Positions 8,104 through 16,796 are shown, counted from the stretch's first letter. The stretch: DNA of 64,000 nt from Shewanella zhangzhouensis (GCF_019457615.1 NZ_CP080414.1:2292501-2356500); one strand, 5' to 3'. The notes: generated by a model from the sequence alone, not told the origin. Numbers and translations are program-made.

Positions 8104-9006
8104 TTATGCCAACCATTCGCGGTGCAGCTTTTCGCTGTCGCCCAGGTAGTCGAGTACCCAGCTAAGGGCGGGCGAGGGCGCATCACCGTTCCAGGCAAGG
8201 CAGCAAGGGCTGGGTGCCTTTGGCTGCTCCAGTGTTTTTTCCATCAACAATCCGGCCTGAATAAAGGGCGCCGCCAAGTGTCTTGGCATGTAGCCGATAC
8301 CTAAACCGTTGGTGAAACAGTTAATGGCCCGGATCCAATCCGGCACCACCAGGCGACGCTGGTTGTCCAAAAGCCAGGTGGTGCGTTTGGGGATTTCCCG
8401 GGATGTATCTTCAAGACAGATTGAGGGAAATGGCCTTAGCATATCATCGCTTAAGGGCGCTTCGATGGACGCCAGCGGATGGTTTTTCGACACCAGGAAC
8501 GCCCAGTCGATAACCCCCATGTCCCGATATTGAAACACGCCACCTACAGGTATAGCGGTGGTCGCGCCAATGGCAATATGACTGCGCCCTGTGGCCAGGG
8601 CTTCCCATACACCATTAAATACTTCGATGCGTATGATTAACTCGACATCCTGAAAATGCCGATAAAAATCAGCAATTAACACACTAATCTTGTCTGCCCG
8701 GACTATGTTGTCCAGTGCAATGGATAGGGTGGGTTGCCAGCCATTGGCAATACGCTGCGTTCCCCGCTTGAGTTCGTCCATTTGCGACAGCATGGAGCGG
8801 GCTTCACGGACAAAGTGCTCACCGGCTACCGTCAGGCTCACATTACGGTGGTGGCGATTAAACAGCACCACACCCAATTCGTCTTCAATTTGCTTGATTG
8901 CGTAGCTGACCGCAGAAGGCACCTTGTGTAGCTTTGCCGCGGCCGCCGTAAAACTGCCAACCTGAGCAACAATATCGACCAACTCCAGCGATTGTTCCGA
9001 TAGCAT
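8104..9006 (-). CDS. punR: LysR-family regulator, PunR (YdhB) orthologue
   Basis: A 300-aa LysR-type regulator. The N-terminal helix-turn-helix (SLELVDIVAQVGSFTAAAAKLHKVPSAVS, residues ~5-33) is followed by a substrate-binding domain. Several stretches closely match E. coli YdhB/PunR: FNGVWEAL, IAIGATTAIPVGG, EDTSREIPKRTTWLLDNQRR and WVLDYLGDSE. PunR activates the purine-nucleoside exporter punC in E. coli. Here too the gene is divergent from an MFS gene. The ATG at 9006 (MLSEQSLE) matches the family N-terminus; the upstream in-frame ATG at 9063 gives an atypical extension. Confidence 0.88.
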   Translation of the reverse strand: MLSEQSLELVDIVAQVGSFTAAAAKLHKVPSAVSYAIKQIEDELGVVLFNRHHRNVSLTVAGEHFVREARSMLSQMDELKRGTQRIANGWQPTLSIALDNIVRADKISVLIADFYRHFQDVELIIRIEVFNGVWEALATGRSHIAIGATTAIPVGGVFQYRDMGVIDWAFLVSKNHPLASIEAPLSDDMLRPFPSICLEDTSREIPKRTTWLLDNQRRLVVPDWIRAINCFTNGLGIGYMPRHLAAPFIQAGLLMEKTLEQPKAPSPCCLAWNGDAPSPALSWVLDYLGDSEKLHREWLA

Positions 9007-9144
9007 GGTGAATTTCCTGATCCGAGTAGGGCACTTTGCCGTGAAATATTTTGGTTGCAGCATGCAAAATTAACCGTTTCACAGCCGCAAAACAAGTTAT
9101 TAGACTCCACGCCGCTAAGATGAATTAAAAACGTGGAGGTAAGT
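9007..9144. promoter_or_regulatory. Divergent punR/punC promoter region
   Basis: A 138-bp intergenic region shared by the divergent LysR and MFS genes. By the usual LysR arrangement it should hold the PunR operator. I could not single out one convincing T-N11-A box. Confidence 0.5.
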
Positions 9145-10440
9145 TTGATTTCCAATTATCTGACTAAACGAAGAAGTTTAGTATTTTTCCCTTACTTGGC
9201 ATTGCTCAGCATGCTCGGTTTTTTGGCGACCGACATGTATCTTCCTGCATTCAATCAGATTGAATCTAGTTTAAATACGTCTGCCAGTTTGGTGGCCATG
9301 ACACTGACGTGCTTTCTGGGTGGGCTCGCCATTGGGCAACTGGCTTATGGCAGTTTATGCGACCGCTTCGGTAAACGAAATACCCTGATGGCGGGGCTTG
9401 GACTGTTTGCCTTGAGTAGTGTATTGCTGGGCTTTACCGAAAATATCAGTGCCTTTTTTATGCTCCGGGTAATTCAAGCTTTTGGCGCCTGCAGCGCAGC
9501 CGTTATTTGGCAGGCGCTGGTGATGGAAAGGTTTGATGAAGGCGAAGCGAGGAGGGTATTTTCATCAATTATGCCCTTGGTAGCTCTGTCGCCCGCCTTG
9601 GCGCCGCTCATGGGAGCCTGGGTAAGTGAACAGTATGGCTGGCGGGCCATTTTTATTATCCTGGCCATTGTTGGATTGTTGCTGGCAGCGGTAACACCGG
9701 TATTGGCAAAGGAATCCAGAGTTCGCAAACAAGCGGAGCCCGTTCCGGTTGGGAAAATCCTCAAAAATAGCGCATTTCAAAACAACGTGGCCATATTTGG
9801 TGCCTGTAGCGCCGCATTCTTTTGCTACCTGACGTTGTGGCCGGCCGTGATGCAACACCATGGCTATGCAGCCGCAGAAATTGGGCTGAGTTTTATTCCT
9901 CAAACCCTGGCATTTATGCTGGGCGGATTTGCCTGCAAGAAGGCACTGAACTCCTACAGTCCACAAGTTATCAAGAACATGCTTATCACCGGCTTTGTGG
10001 TGTTATCCCTGGTGCTCTTTCTTTTAACGCAACTCGGTTCGGGTATTCAGGCCGTGCTCTGGGTATTTGCAGCTTTAGCGGCTATTAATGGTGCTGTTTA
10101 TCCCTTGCTGGTTACTGATGCGCTGGCACCATTTTCCAGCAATGCCACCAAGGCGGCAGGCTGGCAGAACTTTATTCAACTGGGGATGGCATTTATTGCC
10201 TCCGCCGCTGTGGCTATGATTGCCCATTGGTTTGAGAAGGCTATCGGTGCTGGCATTCTTATGTGTGCAGCCATCGTAATGCTGGCATGGTGGCGGATGA
10301 ACCGGGCTATATGGCGAAGCAGTTGGTGTTTCCCTGACCCTTCACGGGTTGGGATAGGGCGTGCGGAAAAAGACGAATGTAATGATGTGTCCACCAAGCC
10401 CATCAACACAGATAACAGTCAGTATCTCGACAGTGATTGA
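9145..10440 (+). CDS. punC: MFS transporter, PunC (YdhC) orthologue
   Basis: A 12-TM major facilitator of the Bcr/CflA drug-proton antiporter family, 431 aa from the TTG at 9145. E. coli PunC exports purine nucleosides. Matching stretches include LSMLGFLATDMYLPAF, CSAAVIWQALV, IMPLVALSPALAPLMGAW and ANGA/INGAVYPL. The TTG start follows a GGAGGT ribosome binding site by 4 nt; the GTG at 9133 lies within that site, so the TTG is preferred. The last ~45 residues are a hydrophilic tail longer than in the E. coli protein. Confidence 0.87.
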   Translation: MISNYLTKRRSLVFFPYLALLSMLGFLATDMYLPAFNQIESSLNTSASLVAMTLTCFLGGLAIGQLAYGSLCDRFGKRNTLMAGLGLFALSSVLLGFTENISAFFMLRVIQAFGACSAAVIWQALVMERFDEGEARRVFSSIMPLVALSPALAPLMGAWVSEQYGWRAIFIILAIVGLLLAAVTPVLAKESRVRKQAEPVPVGKILKNSAFQNNVAIFGACSAAFFCYLTLWPAVMQHHGYAAAEIGLSFIPQTLAFMLGGFACKKALNSYSPQVIKNMLITGFVVLSLVLFLLTQLGSGIQAVLWVFAALAAINGAVYPLLVTDALAPFSSNATKAAGWQNFIQLGMAFIASAAVAMIAHWFEKAIGAGILMCAAIVMLAWWRMNRAIWRSSWCFPDPSRVGIGRAEKDECNDVSTKPINTDNSQYLDSD

Positions 10441-10577
10441 AAGTTAAGAGTAATACCACGTCGGCCGCCGTGTGGCGGGTATTGAAGGTGTCACATATAC
10501 CAAAGCGTAAATGACGATGCCTGACACATTGGCCTTACACCAAGAAGATTGGTTTATGTTCACCCGGTTGCCTTACA

Positions 10578-10613
10578 TAGAAAAGCACAGCGATGGCTGT
10601 GCTTTTCTTTTTA
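10578..10613 (+). terminator. Rho-independent terminator after punC
   Basis: Stem GAAAAGCACAGC / GCTGTGCTTTTC with loop GATG, followed by TTTTT. Confidence 0.88.
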
Positions 10614-10695
10614 CGTTGTAACGTGAAAGACACCCGTAAGCCGAACGCTGGGGCGCAATCGAAGCCTTTATCGTTTTCCGAAAGCTTCGTCCACT

Positions 10696-11928
10696 TTACT
10701 CGTCCAGCGCTGCAAGCTTTTTCCGATACTTGCGAGTTCGAACCGCACCGTCAATTTGATTCACGATTAAGGCCCACAAAGGTGAAACGTTGACTTTTGC
10801 CGACTGCGCAAGGCTGAGTTTAAGCAAATGATATTTTACAACAGCCATGTAAGCGAGTGAGGCGAGTGGCTTGTTGCGCCAGGTGATAGGGCGCATTTGT
10901 GCCGTGCTTGGTTTACCTGCAAGCCAATCTTTAGGTAGCGTGGGGTCAATGGCAAGTGCAGTCGCCATGCCGACCATATCAATACCACTTTCAATGACCT
11001 TCTCAGCAATGGGCAGACGCCGAATACCCCCTGTGACCATGATTGGCATCCGGGCGACCGTTTGGATCTCCTTGGCGAATGTTAAAAAATACGCTTCGCG
11101 GGAGAGCGTGCTGCCATCGCGCGTTTTGCCGTGCATAGCAGGAGCTTCATAACTGCCCCCCGACAACTCAACGAGATCAACGCCGAGCTCGTTTAGCATA
11201 ATGACCACTTCCTGTGCATCGCTGACGCTGAAACCACCCCGTTGAAAGTCTGCTGAGTTGAGCTTAACAGCGACGGCAAAATCCTGAGACACTACCTCTC
11301 GAATACCTTTGATGATGTGGGTAAGGATCCGTGCACGGTTAGCAAGCGCACCACCCCATTTATCCTGGCGCTTATTGGTAAGGGGGGAAAGAAATTGGCT
11401 CAAGAGATATCCATGGGCTGCATGCACTTCTACGCCGGTAAAACCAGCTTCTTCAGCTAATTTAGCTGTACGAACAAAGCGCTCTATAACCTCAAGAATC
11501 CGGGCTTCTGTCAATTCCTGCGGCGGCTTAAAATGCTTCGATAAAGCACCAAGCTCTACAGCAACCGGGGAGGGAGCCCATGTTGTTTGGCCCAAGCTTT
11601 GTGGCATTTGCCTGCCCGGATGATTAATCTGCATCCAGAATTGCGCTCCATTTGCACGACCCGCCTTGGCCCAGGCCTTGAACTTATCCAATTGTGAAGC
11701 CTGTTCAAGCACAACACCACCGGGTCCTGTCATTGCGCGCGTGTCTACCATGACATTGCCGGTTATCAGCAAGCCTGCACCACCCTCTGCCCACGCTTTG
11801 TAAAGCGTCAGTAGTTTATCAGAAGGGGCAAAATCAACGTCTGCCATGTTTTCTTCCATCGCCGCTTTGGCAATTCGGTTTGGAATGGAGGAACCATTCG
11901 GCAGAGTCAGAGGAGTAAAAAGTGTCAT
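10696..11928 (-). CDS. NADH:flavin oxidoreductase, Old Yellow Enzyme family
   Basis: A 410-aa FMN-dependent oxidoreductase of the OYE-like clade. Visible family features are NRIAKAAMEE near residue 17, INHPGRQ, GVEVHAAHGYLLSQFLSP (the catalytic His pair and Tyr region), a KLNSADFQRGG strand and the phosphate-binding GGIRRLP segment. It lacks the C-terminal FAD/NAD domains of 2,4-dienoyl-CoA reductase. Such enzymes reduce electrophilic alkenes, nitro compounds or quinones; the substrate here is unknown. It is divergent from an exported decarboxylase-like gene and has a MerR-type promoter with a 19-bp spacer, so it is probably controlled by the MerR gene at 13300. Confidence 0.88.
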   Translation of the reverse strand: MTLFTPLTLPNGSSIPNRIAKAAMEENMADVDFAPSDKLLTLYKAWAEGGAGLLITGNVMVDTRAMTGPGGVVLEQASQLDKFKAWAKAGRANGAQFWMQINHPGRQMPQSLGQTTWAPSPVAVELGALSKHFKPPQELTEARILEVIERFVRTAKLAEEAGFTGVEVHAAHGYLLSQFLSPLTNKRQDKWGGALANRARILTHIIKGIREVVSQDFAVAVKLNSADFQRGGFSVSDAQEVVIMLNELGVDLVELSGGSYEAPAMHGKTRDGSTLSREAYFLTFAKEIQTVARMPIMVTGGIRRLPIAEKVIESGIDMVGMATALAIDPTLPKDWLAGKPSTAQMRPITWRNKPLASLAYMAVVKYHLLKLSLAQSAKVNVSPLWALIVNQIDGAVRTRKYRKKLAALDE

Positions 11929-11958
11929 TGGCTGTTACCTCGCTTGGTTGATGAGCCA

Positions 11959-11989
11959 ACTCTAACCTTGAATCATTGTTTAAGGTCAA
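11959..11989 (-). promoter_or_regulatory. Predicted MerR-type promoter/operator for the OYE gene
   Basis: On the minus strand, a -35 TTGACC (11984-11989) and a -10 TAGAGT (11959-11964) are separated by 19 bp, the overlong spacer typical of MerR-activated promoters. The spacer carries the perfect inverted repeat ACCTT-N12-AAGGT (11965-11986). Confidence 0.65.
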
Positions 11990-12004
11990 TCGTTAATTTG
12001 TCAC

Positions 12005-12035
12005 TTGACCTTAAAGCTAAGTTAAATCTTATTGT
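12005..12035 (+). promoter_or_regulatory. Predicted MerR-type promoter for the decarboxylase-like gene
   Basis: -35 TTGACC (12005-12010), a 19-bp spacer, then TATTGT (12030-12035). It contains ACCTT-N12-AATCT, a degenerate form of the repeat in the divergent promoter. The spacing is the strongest evidence. Confidence 0.5.
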
Positions 12036-12105
12036 GATATCCGCAGTCCCGGTTTTTATCCAAGTATACCTATCTATCGGAGTTCACCATCAGAGGCTTA
12101 ATCTT

Positions 12106-13119
12106 ATGAAAAATAGTTATATTTCCATAGTTTCAGGTTTGATTGTCTTAGCACTTACACCGGCAGTCTGGGGCGTCGGAGCTGCCGACAATGGGCCTGA
12201 AAGCGAACGATGGATTGATCTTGCAGGACATCGGGTGCCTATCGTTAAAGACGGTCTTTATGACAGATACAGATCTAACCCGCCTCTTTCTGAGATAGCT
12301 AAGGAGTCTCCTGCAACAGATCTCACCTGGTTCAATACCTTAGATAAAACCAGGGTGGATATGGGGTTTGAATCCTATTCACCAAATTTTTACTACGAAA
12401 ACACCAAGGTGACTGTCATCTACACGGCGGATATTCACCGCCTTAGAGAATTGCTTCCTGACATTGTCAGTCAGCAAGTGCAGCCGCTCCAAATCTGGCC
12501 GGGGAGGGGGTTAGTCGCTTTAACAGCATACGCATATCACTATTGTGACAATGACAGTTATAACGAAATTTCATTGGCGATCGTTACCAGTAAACCGGGA
12601 AGCCTTAACCTGGGTCCAGTGAGTCTGATTAACCAGACTTCGGACAAAGATTATTGGGGTTATGTGCTTAAACTTCCCGTAGATACAGAGCTTGCTCGTG
12701 TGCGGGGAGTGGTCGGTTACAATCTGCCAAAGTGGCTGACGACTATCCAATACAAAGAAAAATCCGCCTCACTGGTATTCGATATTGCAGACGCAGACAC
12801 TGGCGAGGTGGACTTTACCCTCGAGACAGTCAGGCTGACGGATTTGGATGAGGAACCGACATTGGTGAATAATAGCTTTATAAATATTGACCAGAAGGGC
12901 GAGTTAACATACGGCTATGCCATCTTCAGGCACATGCTTTATGGCTCCACTTTGGATGATGATGCCGTCAAACTGACTCTGGGCAATGGGAGCTTTTCAA
13001 AATACTTAAAGTCTCTGCAGTTAGGAGAAATGTTAAGGTACGACTATGTACCCAGCTTCCAAAGCGCCCTCTATGCACCCAAGCCGTTGGCTGAATTGTA
13101 CCAGACACCAATCCACTGA
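12106..13119 (+). CDS. Exported acetoacetate decarboxylase-like (ADC superfamily) protein
   Basis: A 337-aa protein from the ATG at 12106, which has GAGG 9 nt upstream. It begins with a signal peptide (KNSYISIVSGLIVLALTPAVWGVGA). The rest looks like the acetoacetate decarboxylase fold: LRELLPDIV...LQIWPGRGLVALTAYAYHY, then YNEISLAIVTSKPG, then VVGYNLPKWLTTIQY, where ADC enzymes have a G-F/Y-x-K/P-K active-site segment. The enzyme activity is inferred from weak similarity only. Export of an ADC-like protein is unusual. An in-frame start at 11944 would run through the promoter region and is rejected. Confidence 0.65.
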   Translation: MKNSYISIVSGLIVLALTPAVWGVGAADNGPESERWIDLAGHRVPIVKDGLYDRYRSNPPLSEIAKESPATDLTWFNTLDKTRVDMGFESYSPNFYYENTKVTVIYTADIHRLRELLPDIVSQQVQPLQIWPGRGLVALTAYAYHYCDNDSYNEISLAIVTSKPGSLNLGPVSLINQTSDKDYWGYVLKLPVDTELARVRGVVGYNLPKWLTTIQYKEKSASLVFDIADADTGEVDFTLETVRLTDLDEEPTLVNNSFINIDQKGELTYGYAIFRHMLYGSTLDDDAVKLTLGNGSFSKYLKSLQLGEMLRYDYVPSFQSALYAPKPLAELYQTPIH

Positions 13120-13299
13120 ATTGATATTGAGAAAACTTGCTGGCTAAGGTTAGTCGAAAAAACCGGCAAATAATAAGTGCGGTAGGTTTAGTGCCTGATA
13201 AGCGATGTTCCCCGACGTGCCAAAGGTGACTACCGCTTTTTACGCCCGGTCTATTCATCCGGGCACCGGGTGTTTAGCATAGAGGTTGTGCTTAGCAGC

Positions 13300-13710
13300 T
13301 TAGGATTTACTCAGTCCAAACTGCGACAGCACACGCTTTGCATTGTCGGCACAGTTCATATCGACAGGTTTGGCCTCGATTTCAGTTAACAGCTCAACCA
13401 GTTGGGCTTTGCTCTCCGCTAGCCGCTTCTGGATAGTGTCTATATCACGAATTTTCTGGCGAAGAGATTCAAGCAACGAGCTGTGGCTCCAATTGGACAT
13501 ATCCGCAGGCAACAAGGTGGTTAATTCATCAAGTGAGAAGCCGGCCTGTTGTGCAGTAACAATCAATTTAAGCAGAGTCTCAGCTTCTACCGGATAATCA
13601 CGATAGCCATTTGCCTTACGACTAACTGTTTTTAACAGGCCAATACGTTCGTAAAATCGAATTCGGGATGGGGCAAGGCCTGTACGTTCAGATAACTCAC
13701 CGATTTTCAT
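13300..13710 (-). CDS. MerR-family transcriptional regulator
   Basis: A 136-aa MerR regulator. The N-terminal winged helix (MKIGELSERTGLAPSRIRFYERIGLL) has the conserved RFYER motif, and the dimerisation coiled coil spans roughly residues 75-115. The C-terminus has a single Cys (MNCADNA), so it does not look like a classical multi-Cys metal sensor. The ATG at 13710 has AGGAG 8 nt upstream; an in-frame GTG at 13719 overlaps that spacing and is less likely. It probably regulates the OYE and ADC-like genes and itself. Confidence 0.9.
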   Translation of the reverse strand: MKIGELSERTGLAPSRIRFYERIGLLKTVSRKANGYRDYPVEAETLLKLIVTAQQAGFSLDELTTLLPADMSNWSHSSLLESLRQKIRDIDTIQKRLAESKAQLVELLTEIEAKPVDMNCADNAKRVLSQFGLSKS

Positions 13711-13734
13711 TAGCGGCACTCCTGAGGGCTGACC

Positions 13735-13756
13735 AACTTAAACTTGAAGTAAAGGT
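13735..13756. promoter_or_regulatory. Candidate MerR autoregulatory operator
   Basis: AACTT-N12-AAGGT (read on the minus strand as ACCTT-N12-AAGTT), one base off the repeat found between the OYE and ADC-like genes and with the same N12 spacing. It lies about 35 bp upstream of the MerR start. Confidence 0.5.
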
Positions 13757-13759
13757 TAA

Positions 13760-14281
13760 TCTTTTGCGATTGAGGCAGCAAGATTGAAGCACCAGTGGAT
13801 AGGAAGCCGAAAGGGCGCTGTGATGTTTGATGAACATATTAGTAGAACTTCCTGAGGTGCCAGAATTGTACGGATGAGTGTGACTATGGACGAAACACAT
13901 TCTAAAGGGTGGCGTCTTAATATATGTCATTTAACATAATATACATTGTGCGCATTTAGGTGTGAGGCTGTTTGTGTGCTTTGGTGTTGGGCTCGGTTAT
14001 CCTGCTGTTGATGCGCTAACCCGTTCTGGTCAGGATTAACCGCTCTCTAAGCCTTCGAAATCGCCAGCTGCAAGCATCTGTTGTTGAAGCTACGGCGTTA
14101 ACGGGATGACCTCGAAGTCCTAACCTAAATCGAAAGTAAGCTCTGTTCACATAACTAGTCTCTCTGTTTCCAACGCTGACGTCACACCTGGTAAATCATC
14201 CAAGGGAAATTGTCTCCACTCAGCCGACGTTATTTAAAGCCTCGATCCTGTACGTACAATGTTGGTTATCCGTCACAGCGT
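13760..14281. other. Gene-poor interval, no convincing feature
   Basis: About 520 bp between the MerR gene and the Cys-rich gene. Short reading frames exist but lack ribosome binding sites and recognisable content. The part near 13910-13960 is AT-rich. I see no tRNA, attachment site or repeat here. Confidence 0.5.
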
Positions 14282-14611
14282 CTATTCACTCGGTTTATTG
14301 CAATCAAACGCACAAGCCGCGCATTCATCCGGCATTGCCGCATCATCTTTATCATGGTCTCCATCAAAACAACCATTTATTTCGGGCAATGTTCTGATGT
14401 CTGCGTCTGGATTTCCGATGATGTTCGTTGTGGCAATTAACTGCGCTGTCTTTTTACAACCTACTCGTTTTTTACAGGCCCAAAGGCACAACTGCCAGAG
14501 CTCGCGTTTGCTCTCTGAATCCAGACACTGGAAGTCAGCAGCGCACAGCTGACCTTCATAAATAAGTTTTGCCAGTACAGACGCTGGAATGCTGAGATTA
14601 ACGTATTTCAT
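14282..14611 (-). CDS. Cysteine-rich small protein, unknown function
   Basis: A 109-aa hypothetical protein with a strong ribosome binding site (GGGGGAGGT) just before the ATG. It has nine Cys residues. The first half (SIPASVLAKLIYEGQLCAADFQCLD...LWQLCLWACKKRV) looks helical, and the C-terminus has C-A-A-C-A-F-D-C (ECAACAFDC). No signal peptide, so it is probably cytosolic; the Cys pattern suggests metal binding or redox function, which is inference. Overlapping plus-strand frames lack ribosome binding sites and are treated as shadows. Confidence 0.7.
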   Translation of the reverse strand: MKYVNLSIPASVLAKLIYEGQLCAADFQCLDSESKRELWQLCLWACKKRVGCKKTAQLIATTNIIGNPDADIRTLPEINGCFDGDHDKDDAAMPDECAACAFDCNKPSE

Positions 14612-14766
14612 GACCTCCCCCTTTTTACACCACAGAACTTAAATGAGAATAGTTATCATAAACTCAATTTGGCTTGCTGTTAATGTAAAAAATCCACTGC
14701 GATGAAATACTTGATCTACACTCAAATTGAATAAACCTAGCCGTGTTTCTAGCTTGAGGCCTACGA

Positions 14767-16341
14767 ATGCTCATTGATATGGCAAAGAAAAGTCCCTTGT
14801 TTTCGGGCAAAAAAAAGGTTGAATCAGAGGATTCGGGACCAGCATGGAAGATTCTGGTTGTTGACGATGAGCCCGATGTCCACACAGTGACCAAACTCGC
14901 CCTGTCCAGATTTAAATTGGAAGGTCGTTCCCTCGCTTTCATTAATGCCTACAGTGGCGAGCAAGCCAAGGAGATCCTCAACAACGAAACCGACGTTGCC
15001 GTTGCCTTTATCGATGTAGTCATGGAAAGCGACCACGCTGGCCTGGAATTGGTACGCTGGATACGCGAAGAACTTAAAAACCGCACCATGCGTATAGTAC
15101 TCAGGACTGGCCAACCCGGTCAGGCACCCGAAGAAGACGTTATTGTCAATTACGACATCAATGATTACAAAGCCAAAGCCGAACTCGACTCTCGCAAACT
15201 CGTCACCAGTGTGTATTCTTCACTGCGCTCCTACCGCGACATTATGGAAATCGAACAGTCACGGCAAGTCCAGTTCAAGCACCGTAAAGGACTCGAACGG
15301 GTGCTGGAGGCCACTTCAGGTTTGTTCGAACTCCGAACTTTGCACAAGTTTGCCGACGGGTTGCTTACCCAGGTGGCAAGCCTGTTGAATCTTGATACTG
15401 AGACCCTGCTTCTTTCCTGCAATGCCATGGATGCCATCAGTGGTAAAATCGGTGCCCATGACCTCGAAATCCTCGCCGGCACAGGCCAATTTGCTGCACA
15501 CCATGACCGAGCTCTGGCCCCCAATATCCTGGCGTTGCTGAAAGAAGCCCTTTCACAGAAACGATGCCTCTATGAGCAGAATTGCTTCGTCGGATACTTC
15601 CCCACCAAGAGCGGATTAATCAATCTGCTGTACATGGACGGCATCGACAGGATTAGTGATCTCGACAAACAACTGATTGATATTTTTGCTATTAATGTCG
15701 GAGTGGCTTTTGAAAACCTGCTGCTTAACCAGGAGGTTGAAGACACCCAATCAGAACTCATTTTACGTTTGGGTGACGTGGTAGAAAGCCGGTCGAAGGA
15801 AGCGGCGAACCACGTCAAACGCATGGCTGCATACTGCCATGAGCTGGCCCTGCTGGCGGGCCTTGCCGATCATGAAGCTGACTTGTTGAAACGTGCGGCG
15901 CCAATGCACGATATCGGCAAGATAGCCATTCCTGACGCGGTGCTTTTGAAACCCGGGAAGCTTGACAATGACGAGTGGCAAATCATGCGGCAGCACCCGG
16001 TGATCGGACATCAGATTCTTGCCAATTCAGAGCGGCCTATTCTTAACGCTGCCGCGACTATCTCGTTGCAGCATCACGAAAAATTTGACGGCAGTGGTTA
16101 TCCTGGAGGCCTCAGAGGAGACGATATTCATATCTATGCGCGCATCGTTGCCATTGCTGACGTGTTTGATGCCCTGTCCCATGCCCGATGCTACAAAGAA
16201 GCCTGGCCACTGGACAAGGTTTTGGAGGAAATGAAAAATTGCTCAGGAACCCACTTCGATCCTGTATTGCTGCAACTCTTTATCGACAACGTTCAGACCT
16301 TTGTCGCCATTAAAGAGTGCTGGAAAGACAGCGGCGAGTGA
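14767..16341 (+). CDS. Response regulator with DUF3369 and HD-GYP domains (c-di-GMP phosphodiesterase)
   Basis: A 524-aa two-component output protein. The receiver domain (residues ~28-150) has DDE acidic residues (ILVVDDEPDV) and the phosphoacceptor Asp in VAFIDVVME. A DUF3369/GAF-like sensor region spans ~165-320. The HD-GYP domain (~330-510) has HDIGK near 380 and HHEKFDGSGYPGG near 440, so the catalytic HD and GYP residues are intact and it should hydrolyse c-di-GMP. The start at 14767 has TGAGG 8 nt upstream. No histidine kinase is adjacent, so it is an orphan regulator. Confidence 0.9.
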   Translation: MLIDMAKKSPLFSGKKKVESEDSGPAWKILVVDDEPDVHTVTKLALSRFKLEGRSLAFINAYSGEQAKEILNNETDVAVAFIDVVMESDHAGLELVRWIREELKNRTMRIVLRTGQPGQAPEEDVIVNYDINDYKAKAELDSRKLVTSVYSSLRSYRDIMEIEQSRQVQFKHRKGLERVLEATSGLFELRTLHKFADGLLTQVASLLNLDTETLLLSCNAMDAISGKIGAHDLEILAGTGQFAAHHDRALAPNILALLKEALSQKRCLYEQNCFVGYFPTKSGLINLLYMDGIDRISDLDKQLIDIFAINVGVAFENLLLNQEVEDTQSELILRLGDVVESRSKEAANHVKRMAAYCHELALLAGLADHEADLLKRAAPMHDIGKIAIPDAVLLKPGKLDNDEWQIMRQHPVIGHQILANSERPILNAAATISLQHHEKFDGSGYPGGLRGDDIHIYARIVAIADVFDALSHARCYKEAWPLDKVLEEMKNCSGTHFDPVLLQLFIDNVQTFVAIKECWKDSGE

Positions 16342-16343
16342 TA

Positions 16344-16796
16344 TCAGTCGTTATCGGCAAGAAAATCAAACCAAATCTGCTGCGACATCCCGGCTTCGTT
16401 TGTCACGCTGAGCCAGAGTCGCCACACCATATAATCACTGGAACAACTGCCGTACACTGCGGTGGCATTAAAGGTGTTTTCATCCGTTTGTTGCCACTTT
16501 AATGGGATGACGCCCATAAACATGTCTCGGCCTTCAATCCGGCTACTGGTAATGACAAGTTTATTGGCACTTTTTAACTGGAATTTCAGTGGCTTTTCAC
16601 TGGGCGCGTTAGCAGGAGCCAAACTTAGCGTGATGATATTTTCGCCAAGAGAATGCTGGCATTCCCCGGCATGAAAATCACATAATCCAGGTTCTTTCAC
16701 CGCCCTTTTGGGGGAAATTTGATTCTGATCACATCCCGACAGGAAAATCAGGCTGAAAAGCATGCTCGCCAACGCGAGATTACGTACGCCTAGCAC
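16344..16796 (-). CDS. Predicted lipoprotein, unknown function
   Basis: A 150-aa protein with an N-terminal hydrophobic stretch and lipobox LSGC (Cys near residue 22), so it is a predicted lipoprotein. The mature part has several Cys (GLCDFHAGEC, GSCSSDY) and an immunoglobulin-like beta pattern. It starts with GTG preceded by AAGGTG. It converges with the HD-GYP gene and diverges from ccoN across the FNR box, so it might share that control. No family recognised. Confidence 0.75.
   Translation of the reverse strand: MLGVRNLALASMLFSLIFLSGCDQNQISPKRAVKEPGLCDFHAGECQHSLGENIITLSLAPANAPSEKPLKFQLKSANKLVITSSRIEGRDMFMGVIPLKWQQTDENTFNATAVYGSCSSDYMVWRLWLSVTNEAGMSQQIWFDFLADND

Noticed and set aside
13960..14110. 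attC-like inverted repeat with GCTAAC / GTTAAC
   Set aside because: The core sites do not pair as an attC site should, and there is no integrase.
14210..14552. Plus-strand frames opposite the Cys-rich gene
   Set aside because: No ribosome binding site, and the minus-strand frame has a strong one and better composition.
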